From Magnetococcales bacterium (GTDB taxonomy: Bacteria; Pseudomonadota; Magnetococcia; Magnetococcales; Magnetaquicoccaceae): a stretch of DNA of 7,689 bases. The stretch covers positions 1-7,689 of the forward strand of contig JADGCR010000106.1 in assembly GCA_015228895.1 (NCBI GenBank), read 5' to 3'. This document shows positions 1 to 5,062 of this stretch, piece by piece. A program made the translations under genes and the position numbers. Under the pieces are notes generated by a model, which worked only from the letters and a program-made list of their open reading frames with translations, was not told the DNA's origin and searched no databases. Positions within the stretch are counted from its first letter, which is position 1, and each line of letters begins with the position of its first letter.

Positions 1-467
1 AGATCGGGAAACGTGATCGAGATGTTTTTGCACTGCCTGGCGATGCTGTCAGTGTGCGCAAAGGCGACCAGATTTTTGAAGGGGGCACTCAGGCGGTCCT
101 TTTCTTCCAGGCACGCCTTGAACTGCCCGGCTTCCCCCTCCAGTGCGGCCTTGATCCGTTCCTTGCGGGTCTCTTTGTGGATTGAGAGCTTATCTATATC
201 CAGGATGGAGTGGATCACGTCTTGGAGAAGATCCTGCAATTTGACTGTCGGGTATGCCTCCAGGAGGAAAGGCAGGTTGACGGCAGATGCGATCAGGGGA
301 TTTCTGGAAATGTTGTTCTTGGCCGCATTGATGCATTTTGTCTGTTGATAGCTGATCTGCTGCATCATCGGCGCCACGCCCGGGTGCGCCTGGTGTTCCG
401 GAGGTCTTTTGCTGCAACCACCAAGCATCACAAAGACAAGCATACAGGCCAAAAGCATTTTTTTCAT
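1..467 (-). CDS. Putative lipoprotein, partial (C-terminus outside window)
   Basis: The reading frame starts at the ATG at 467 and stays open to the window edge, giving 155 codons with no stop. The N-terminus is a typical lipoprotein signal: two lysines, a hydrophobic stretch, then lipobox L15-G-G-C18. Cys18 would be lipidated. Ser at +2 rather than Asp fits outer-membrane sorting in enterobacterial-type Lol systems. The mature part is mostly helical-looking and charged, with further cysteines at about 45, 119 and 146. The residues GGAGTT (475-480) lie 7 nt before the start and serve as the ribosome binding site. An M4 start is possible but poorer. I do not recognise the family. It has its own promoter (538-567) and follows the transporter gene on the same strand. 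Base composition is less GC-rich than the flagellar/lar genes. Being a gene is well supported; function is unknown. Confidence 0.8.
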   Translation of the reverse strand, partial: MKKMLLACMLVFVMLGGCSKRPPEHQAHPGVAPMMQQISYQQTKCINAAKNNISRNPLIASAVNLPFLLEAYPTVKLQDLLQDVIHSILDIDKLSIHKETRKERIKAALEGEAGQFKACLEEKDRLSAPFKNLVAFAHTDSIARQCKNISITFPD

Positions 468-537
468 GTCGCGGAACTCCCTGGTATGGGTGATGAGTCC
501 ATGGTGCTTATCCGGATACGTTTGAAAATTTTTTGCC

Positions 538-567
538 ATTTTACCAGAAACAAAAGAAGAAAGTCAA
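538..567 (-). promoter_or_regulatory. Sigma70-type promoter for the lipoprotein gene
   Basis: On the minus strand there is a -35 box TTGACT (plus 562-567), an 18-nt spacer, and a -10 box TAAAAT (plus 538-543) preceded by TGG, which makes an extended -10 (TGnTAAAAT). It sits about 70 nt upstream of the lipoprotein start in an AT-rich stretch. This is seen by eye and matches the consensus well; the start site is inferred at about 530. Confidence 0.6.
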
Positions 568-756
568 TCCATTAATTTCGTTAAGAATGAAAATTCTCAA
601 AATGGATGGAGTCAAAATTGTTAATATCTCATTAACATTTATAACTGCTCAGAAATATTGAATGAACTTCAGCAATGCCCAATGTGGACTGTCTGATCAA
701 TAATTAAAGTTGTTGGTTCTGACATGGTTCGGATGCGAGGGGATGGGTCCGGGGGG

Positions 757-801
757 GGGTCAACCGGGCCGCCTCGCAGAGGGGGTGCGCCCGGTTGACC
801 C
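757..801 (-). terminator. Strong 13-bp inverted repeat after the transporter gene; possible terminator
   Basis: The arms GGGTCAACCGGGC (757-769) and GCCCGGTTGACCC (789-801) are perfect complements around a 19-nt loop. The repeat begins 14 nt past the stop codon of the minus-strand transporter gene, the position expected of a transcript-end hairpin. Neither strand has a U-tract after it; on the minus strand it is followed by a C-run. It may therefore be a non-canonical terminator, an RNA 3'-end stabiliser, or a palindromic repeat element. Confidence 0.45.
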
Positions 802-815
802 GATCGATGCCGCCG

Positions 816-1421
816 CTAGAACTGCAAGCGTGTCAGGGCCAGGGCGGCCAGGGACAGAAAGAAGATGCCGCTGATTTTGTTCAGCAGACGGATGGAAATG
901 CGGGCCAGCAACTGCCGACCGGCCACCACGCCCAAACCGGCGGACAGACCCAACGCCAGGGTCGCGCCCACCCAGACCGGGACGGGGGGAGCGGTCCCGG
1001 CCAGACTGGCCACCGCGATCTGGGTCTTGTCCCCCAACTCGGCGACAAAAATGAGCATGAAGGCGCTCAACAGAATGCTGCGACCGCTTTTGGGCTCCCC
1101 CTCCTCCTCTTCCTCCTCACCCCCGGAGGCCCGCAGGGATTGAATCCCGAACAGGGCGAACAGCGCGGCCACGATCCCGATCATGACATTGGCGGGCAAC
1201 CAGGCGGCCAGGGCGGCTCCAAAGGCGACCGCCAGCACGTTGAGCAGCACAAAGGCCGACGTGGCTCCCAAAAATACCGGCCATCCCCGATGTCGGGCCG
1301 CCAGGGTCATGCAGACGAGTTGTGTTTTGTCACCGATCTCCGCCAGGAAAATCAAGGCGAAGGTGGTGCCGGTGGTGGAGAGGAAAGCGACGGAATCTGC
1401 GACGGAAAACGAGGAAAGCAT
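816..1421 (-). CDS. UPF0016/TMEM165/GDT1-family transporter, probable Mn2+ exporter
   Basis: The 201-residue protein has the two-fold pseudo-symmetric layout of the UPF0016 (GDT1/TMEM165) cation transporter family. Each half carries the signature E-x-G-D-K-T: AEIGDKTQ at 27-34 and AELGDKTQ at 127-134, both within hydrophobic helices. A cytosolic-type acidic loop with a run of six glutamates (102-107) separates the halves, as is common in the family. About six transmembrane segments are apparent. Bacterial members such as Vibrio MneA export Mn2+; other members also move Ca2+ or H+. The motif acids would bind the cation. The ATG at 1421 is preceded by GAGG 6 nt upstream. A yybP-ykoY riboswitch in the leader strongly favours manganese as the substrate and predicts induction by high Mn2+. 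Family assignment is very secure, substrate assignment is inference from family and riboswitch. Confidence 0.93.
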   Translation of the reverse strand: MLSSFSVADSVAFLSTTGTTFALIFLAEIGDKTQLVCMTLAARHRGWPVFLGATSAFVLLNVLAVAFGAALAAWLPANVMIGIVAALFALFGIQSLRASGGEEEEEEGEPKSGRSILLSAFMLIFVAELGDKTQIAVASLAGTAPPVPVWVGATLALGLSAGLGVVAGRQLLARISIRLLNKISGIFFLSLAALALTRLQF

Positions 1422-1435
1422 GGTTCACCTCAATA

Positions 1436-1493
1436 ACGGGGGGGTCGAGCAGGACATGGACAATAGGCACCAGCAAGCCAGCCCGACCCCCGT
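1436..1493 (-). repeat. Inverted repeat just upstream of the transporter ribosome binding site
   Basis: The plus-strand segments at 1436-1447 (ACGGGGGGGTCG) and 1484-1493 (CGACCCCCGT) can pair over 10 bp with two bulged C residues on the minus-strand RNA. The downstream arm ends about 5 nt before the GAGG of the transporter's ribosome binding site (1428-1431). It could be part of the riboswitch expression platform or act alone on translation initiation. Pairing is seen directly; the role is inferred. Confidence 0.4.
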
Positions 1494-1520
1494 CGGTGGC
1501 GCACCGTTGCCCAAAGTCTC

Positions 1521-1609
1521 GTCATGGTCCGGCACCCGCTGCGTGCCCAAACTGCATGCGCCATGACCTTTTTTTGTGCGAGTCTGAGGTCAGGTATGTT
1601 GACGCATGC
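1521..1609 (-). promoter_or_regulatory. Candidate expression platform of the Mn riboswitch: competing helices
   Basis: Downstream of the aptamer on the minus strand, GCATGCG (plus 1603-1609) pairs perfectly with CGCATGC (plus 1554-1560), and a nested TGACC/GGTCA (plus 1588-1592 with 1564-1568) pairs inside it. The 5' arms include aptamer 3'-end sequence, so this hairpin and the closed aptamer exclude each other. The released arm CATGACC can instead pair with a second partner, GTCATGG at 1521-1527, around a small GGCAC/GTGCC hairpin (1531-1535/1543-1547). No U-tract follows, which argues for translational rather than intrinsic-terminator control. Confidence 0.45.
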
Positions 1610-1662
1610 CCTCATCCCGGTCAACCAACCTCCGGTGCTGAGGCGACTACTCCCCTTGAAGT
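1584..1662 (-). promoter_or_regulatory. yybP-ykoY manganese riboswitch aptamer
   Basis: The minus-strand leader of the transporter carries both conserved single-stranded signatures of the yybP-ykoY class: GGGGAGTAG (plus 1647-1655) and CAACATAC (about plus 1594-1601), in that order and about 45 nt apart. Between them lie local hairpins such as CCTC/GAGG. The sequence around the closing helix allows a short local P1 (UCAAG with CCUGA, one mismatch) or a longer-range GAGGUC/GACCUC pairing (plus 1691-1696 with 1586-1591). This class binds Mn2+ across the two signature loops and is known to precede UPF0016, MntP, TerC-like and P-type ATPase genes. The downstream UPF0016 gene is a classic partner. 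The exact ends of the aptamer are estimated. Confidence 0.87.
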
Positions 1663-1703
1663 AGCCCCTACCATAAAGCAAAGTCGGGGCGACCTCAAGG
1701 GGA
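1651..1703 (-). repeat. Long hairpin that buries the riboswitch core element
   Basis: The arms at 1651-1662 and 1692-1703 pair over 12 positions in the minus-strand RNA (11 Watson-Crick and one G-U). After one mismatch (1663/1691), a further 5 bp GCCCC/GGGGC (1664-1668/1686-1690) extend the stem around a 17-nt loop. The 3' arm includes GGGGA, the first five bases of the aptamer signature GGGGAGTAG. It could also serve as the 3'-end hairpin of the upstream coiled-coil gene, although no U-tract follows. Pairing is directly visible. Confidence 0.6.
1670..1698 (-). promoter_or_regulatory. Possible promoter of the riboswitch-transporter transcript
   Basis: The minus strand has TTGAGG (plus 1693-1698), a 17-nt spacer and TATGGT (plus 1670-1675), each matching 4 of 6 consensus bases with optimal spacing. 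Transcription would begin near 1662, just before the aptamer. It lies inside the 1651-1703 inverted repeat, so a transcript starting here lacks the upstream arm. The match is moderate and unproven. Confidence 0.35.
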
Positions 1704-1724
1704 AATCGTGGCGGTTACTCCAGC

Positions 1725-2552
1725 TCAATCCTTGACCGTGCGCAGAAACACCACCTCGGAAACCGCGTTGCGGTGCTGCTGCAAAGCGTCCAACTGGTTC
1801 ATGATGTCGTTCAGACGAACCTGGGAGGCGGTCAGTTTCGCCTCCAGAGGTGCCAGGCGGCTGCTGCTGGCCGTCATGTTCCTGCCAGCCGCCGCGGTGA
1901 CCGCCGCCGTCTTTTCCACCGCCTTCAGATAGGCCAGACGCTGGGGCTCGATGGAGATCTGCGGGTTGCTCCTGGCCAGTTCCTGGGCCTTTTTGTAGTT
2001 CTCCAACGCCTGGTTCTGCGGCTCCATGGAGACCTGCATCGCCTTTTCCGCCTGACTCATCTCCGCCTTCAGCCGGTTGTACTCCCGATTCAACCGTTGA
2101 AACTGGGCGTTCTCCGCGTCATAGGCGTTCTCCGTCTCGGTGATCCGGGCCGTCAATTCGGTCACCTTGTTGGTGCGGGTCCCCGCGCTCTCCGGAAATG
2201 TCCAGGTGCGAATGCCAATCCGCGAGGGAATGCGGGTCGTGTTCCGCGCCTGCAACGCCGGCTTGTTCCGGCTGGCTTTCCGCACGCTCTTTTTGGCGCT
2301 CTTCTTGGCCAGGCCCTTTTTCTGCATTTTTTTGGCCAGAACCTGCTTGCGCAACGCCTCCCGATCCTTCTCGATCTGTTTGCGGATCTGGGCGGTCTGC
2401 CGGGACTCCTTGGCCACCACCGGCAGCGTGACCTTGGTGGCGGTCTTGGCGATCTGGGGATTTTCCTGGCCACTCCCCGCGCCCCAGGCGATGGACAGGG
2501 GCGCAACCAGCAACATCAGCGACAAACAGACGATTTTATGTGTGACTCTCAT
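1725..2552 (-). CDS. Exported Lys/Ala-rich coiled-coil protein of unknown function
   Basis: The ATG at 2552 is preferred over an in-frame GTG six codons earlier, because AAGGAG (plus 2560-2565) lies 7 nt before this ATG and would fall inside the longer version. The product is then 275 residues. Residues 1-25 form a Sec signal peptide (basic start, hydrophobic core, small residues near position 24-26). Residues 50-100 are rich in Lys, Arg and Ala, with AKK-type repeats (73-92). From about 128 to 265 the heptad-like pattern of Leu, Ala, Glu and Lys suggests coiled coil. The motif Q-[VI]-S-[MI]-E-P-Q occurs twice, at 173-179 and 198-204. The protein would act in the periplasm or at the envelope. 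I do not recognise the family. It precedes the riboswitch leader on the same strand, so read-through into the transporter is possible. Confidence 0.8.
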   Translation of the reverse strand: MRVTHKIVCLSLMLLVAPLSIAWGAGSGQENPQIAKTATKVTLPVVAKESRQTAQIRKQIEKDREALRKQVLAKKMQKKGLAKKSAKKSVRKASRNKPALQARNTTRIPSRIGIRTWTFPESAGTRTNKVTELTARITETENAYDAENAQFQRLNREYNRLKAEMSQAEKAMQVSMEPQNQALENYKKAQELARSNPQISIEPQRLAYLKAVEKTAAVTAAAGRNMTASSSRLAPLEAKLTASQVRLNDIMNQLDALQQHRNAVSEVVFLRTVKD

Positions 2553-2559
2553 TTTTCTT

Positions 2560-2565
2560 CTCCTT
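2560..2565 (-). promoter_or_regulatory. Ribosome binding site that fixes the coiled-coil protein start
   Basis: AAGGAG on the minus strand, 7 nt before the ATG at 2552. It overlaps codons 2-4 of the longer GTG-started frame at 2570, so the longer frame is unlikely to be the translated form. Confidence 0.7.
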
Positions 2566-2747
2566 TTCACAGTTCAGTCAGACCTTTCCCTCCGTCCATG
2601 AGGAAAATCTTATTATTAAAGTAATTTAGTGTGCCGTTTCCCACTCTGGTGTCGGCATGATACTTTTTGGCAAAAGAAATGCATTCACTCTGGTGCCCTC
2701 CTGAATGCGTCACGGAAGGAGCGACCCTTGTTCGAGGCAACCCGTTG

Positions 2748-3887
2748 ATGAACCAAATGGAACACGCCACCCCCCTCCGGGATGGAACCCATCCCTATCA
2801 GGAGGGTTTTCTGCTCGCCCTCATCGTGTTGGCGGTGGTTGGCCTGGGTTGGCTTTTTTTCCCTTTCCTCCCTGGATTGTTTCTGGCGGCCCTGCTGGCC
2901 TCCTCCAGCTATCCCCTGTACCGGCGGATTCAGCGCCGCTTTCCTTATGAATCGGTCAAACCGCCTCTGATCATGACTGTTTTGATGTTTTTTTTGGTGG
3001 TTGGGCCAATTCTTTATTTATTGATAGCCACCGCCTTCAAGGCCGGCACCCTGGCCCATGAGATCCAGTCCTGGTTCGCCGGTTTCTCCTCCACCCACGC
3101 CATGACCGGGGAGTTGGGAGGGGTGCTGGCCACCCTGCCCATTCCGGAGTCCGCGCGGGAGGCCCTGCTGGCCTGGATCGGGGAGAACCGGGTCCGGATC
3201 GGGCAGAGCCTCGGCATGGGGCTGCTGTTCGTCTTCAAGGGGATCACCAACAACGGACTGGCCTTCATCACCTCGCTGGTTCTGGTGCTGTTCGCCTTGT
3301 TCTTTTTCTACCGGGATGGTCCGCTTTTGACCCGGCAATTGAAAATCCTCACCCCCTTGGGCAATCGGTACGACGACATTCTGTTCCACCGTTTCGCGGC
3401 GCTGGCCACGGTCCTGACCGCCAGCACCATCGGCGTGGCCCTGTTGCAGGGGATCTCTTTCTCCCTGGTGACCGCGTTCATGGGATTGCCCTGGTTTTAT
3501 CTCGGGGTGGCCATCGCCGCCTCCTCCTTCATCCCGGTGGTGGGGGGCGTGGTGGTCTGGGGACCGACGGTCTATACCCTGTACTGGCACGGGCATACCG
3601 GACAGGCGGTTTTCCTGGCGGTGTGGGGGGCCCTGGTCACCGGCTTCGTCATCGACAACCTGTTGCGTCCCATCCTGATGGGCTGGCTGGCGCAGCAACA
3701 GTCCCAGGAAACCGGCGGGGATCTCCACGTCCTCGATCACACCCTGCTGACGGTGCTCTCCATCTTTGGCGGATTGGTCCAGTTCGGCATTCTGGGGCTT
3801 TTTTTCGGTCCCATCATCGCGGCCATGGCCATTTCCGTCTTTGAGGTCTACAAGATGATCCATGCCGAGACCCTGGATTTCACCTGA
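2748..3887 (+). CDS. AI-2E/PerM-family (UPF0118) membrane transporter
   Basis: The product is a polytopic inner-membrane protein of 379 residues, typical for the AI-2E exporter/PerM family. Residues 21-52 and 73-97 are transmembrane, followed by a soluble segment (about 98-150) and then further helices. Family marks are FFYRDG (186-191), IPVVGG (262-267), DNLLRPILMG (303-312) and the closing GG-x(3)-FG-x(2)-G-x(3)-GP (341-354). Named members were linked to autoinducer-2 export (TqsA) or to Na+/H+ antiport, so substrate cannot be inferred. The ATG at 2748 has GAGG 10 nt upstream; ATG 2757 is an alternative. In-frame upstream codons reach a TTG at 2667 and an ATG at 2679, but those add a non-family-like, Cys-containing leader with no ribosome binding site. 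It diverges from the coiled-coil gene and lies 86 nt before fliQ. Confidence 0.88.
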   Translation: MNQMEHATPLRDGTHPYQEGFLLALIVLAVVGLGWLFFPFLPGLFLAALLASSSYPLYRRIQRRFPYESVKPPLIMTVLMFFLVVGPILYLLIATAFKAGTLAHEIQSWFAGFSSTHAMTGELGGVLATLPIPESAREALLAWIGENRVRIGQSLGMGLLFVFKGITNNGLAFITSLVLVLFALFFFYRDGPLLTRQLKILTPLGNRYDDILFHRFAALATVLTASTIGVALLQGISFSLVTAFMGLPWFYLGVAIAASSFIPVVGGVVVWGPTVYTLYWHGHTGQAVFLAVWGALVTGFVIDNLLRPILMGWLAQQQSQETGGDLHVLDHTLLTVLSIFGGLVQFGILGLFFGPIIAAMAISVFEVYKMIHAETLDFT

Positions 3888-3973
3888 AAACGCGAGAATC
3901 CTGGTGTTTGGCGCGAAATGCGTTAGAATCCGTTTTTTCGCTTAATGCTTCCATGGGATGGAGCGCCTCCACA

Positions 3974-4243
3974 ATGTCTGCGGATCTGGTTCTGGAAATG
4001 GTGAACGAGGCCCTCAAGATCGCCTTGCTGATCTCCGCGCCCATGTTGCTCACCGCGCTGGTGGTGGGTATCATCATCTCCCTGTTCCAGTCCGTCACCC
4101 AGATCCAGGAGATGACCCTGACCTTCATCCCCAAAATCCTGGCCACCTTTTTCGCCCTCTCCATCACCCTGCCCTGGATGATGGAAACCATCATGGACTA
4201 TTTCGTCCGCCTCTTCGACTCCATTCCACGCATGGTCAACTGA
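3974..4243 (+). CDS. fliQ: Flagellar type III export gate protein FliQ
   Basis: FliQ is a small integral membrane protein of the FliP5-FliQ4-FliR1 export gate, which passes rod, hook and filament subunits through the flagellar basal body. The 89 residues equal the usual family length when translation starts at ATG 3974; GGAG lies 10 nt upstream. Earlier in-frame codons back to 3908 would add 22 residues absent from the family. Two hydrophobic helices (about 15-38 and 52-72) flank the signature loop, with APMLL at 22-26, then SLFQSVTQIQEMTL (36-49) and FIPKI (51-55). fliP is not upstream; an AI-2E-type gene stands there instead. fliR follows after 20 nt. Confidence 0.95.
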   Translation: MSADLVLEMVNEALKIALLISAPMLLTALVVGIIISLFQSVTQIQEMTLTFIPKILATFFALSITLPWMMETIMDYFVRLFDSIPRMVN

Positions 4244-4249
4244 CTGTCC

Positions 4250-4258
4250 GGGGGGGGG
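4250..4258 (+). promoter_or_regulatory. G9 tract acting as the fliR ribosome binding site
   Basis: The 20-nt gap between fliQ and fliR contains a run of nine G residues ending 5 nt before the fliR ATG and no other purine-rich site. A G-run can pair with the CCUCC of 16S rRNA. Homopolymers of this length can slip in replication, which would change the spacing. Confidence 0.5.
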
Positions 4259-4263
4259 ATGCC

Positions 4264-5058
4264 ATGGATCCAAAGGAGATGATGGATTTGTTTGGACTCT
4301 CCACCGGGGAGATCGAACGGATGGTCCTGGTGCTCTCCCGCATCTCCGGCATGTTTCTCTCCGCCCCCTTCTTCTCCCGCAGCATCGGCCCCAACCGGAT
4401 CAAGGCCCTCATGGTGTTCGCCATCACGGTGGTGATCTATCCCCTGGTCACCCCCTGGTCCGGAGAGGGCAGGGGGGATGTGTGGGCCATGGGCTTCGCC
4501 GCCGTGACCGAACTGATCATCGGGGCCACCTTCGGCATGCTGGTCCACTGGGTGCTGGTGGCCACCCAGGTGGCCGGCAGCGTGATGGGGTTTCAAATGG
4601 GTCTTTCCATGGCCATGGTCATGGACCCCACCTCCGGGGTTCAGGAAGGGGTGTTGTCCAATCTGTTGTACCTCACCGCGCTGATGATCTTCCTGATTTT
4701 CAACGGCCATCACCTGTTGCTGGAAGGGGTGGCCCGCTCTTTCGCCACGCTGCCTCTGGGGGGTGGCCTGCCCCACTCCCAGGATCTGTTGCAGGGGGGG
4801 ATGGAGGTGATGTCCCGCATGTTCACCTGGGCGCTGCTCATCGCCGCTCCGGTCATCGGGGTCACCAAGCTGCTCTATCTGGGCATGGGGCTCATCAACC
4901 GGGCCTCCCCCCAGATTCAGGTTTTTTTCGTGGCCATGCCGTTGGCACAGATCATGGGCTTCATCATCATGGGGTTGACCATGTCCCTTTTTGGTCAGGT
5001 CATGGTGCAGGAGATGGACTCCTTTTTTTCCGCCGCTTATCGGGCCATGGGGTTTTGA
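4264..5058 (+). CDS. fliR: Flagellar type III export gate protein FliR
   Basis: FliR is the single-copy subunit that completes the FliP/FliQ/FliR export gate in the cytoplasmic membrane. The 264-residue length is normal for the family. Marks seen include RISGMFLSAPFFS (26-38), TELIIGATFG (82-91), AGSVMGFQMGLSMA (104-117) followed by DP (121-122), FNGHH (146-150) before the LPLG loop (163-166), and NRASPQIQVFFVAMPL (212-227). Hydrophobic helices fill the rest. Starting at ATG 4264 fits the family start; in-frame codons further upstream overlap fliQ and are a shadow. The stop is 4 nt before larC. flhB, which commonly follows fliR, is absent here. Confidence 0.95.
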   Translation: MDPKEMMDLFGLSTGEIERMVLVLSRISGMFLSAPFFSRSIGPNRIKALMVFAITVVIYPLVTPWSGEGRGDVWAMGFAAVTELIIGATFGMLVHWVLVATQVAGSVMGFQMGLSMAMVMDPTSGVQEGVLSNLLYLTALMIFLIFNGHHLLLEGVARSFATLPLGGGLPHSQDLLQGGMEVMSRMFTWALLIAAPVIGVTKLLYLGMGLINRASPQIQVFFVAMPLAQIMGFIIMGLTMSLFGQVMVQEMDSFFSAAYRAMGF

Positions 5059-5062
5059 ACGG

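Larger units (their letters stand above)
468..815. other. Intergenic region between transporter and lipoprotein genes
   Basis: No coding region is supported here. Positions of roughly 500-720 are strikingly AT-rich compared with the rest of the window and hold the lipoprotein promoter. Positions 740-801 are GC-rich, with a G9 tract (751-759) running into a 13-bp inverted repeat. The sharp composition change around 720 is visible directly. Confidence 0.6.

Noticed and set aside
13..348. A 111-codon plus-strand frame at the left edge
   Set aside because: The minus-strand lipoprotein frame has a lipobox, a ribosome binding site and a promoter, and explains this region better.
795..1436. A 213-codon plus-strand frame opposite the transporter
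   Set aside because: It is Gln/Gly-rich and antisense to a gene with two intact E-x-G-D-K-T motifs; it has no plausible start site.
2667..2747. Longer N-terminus for the AI-2E family protein from TTG 2667 or ATG 2679
   Set aside because: There is no ribosome binding site before these codons, and the added residues do not look like the family's start.
3888..3973. A possible promoter before fliQ (TAGAAT at 3924-3929)
   Set aside because: The -10 resembles consensus, but no credible -35 lies at 15-18 nt, so I did not annotate it.
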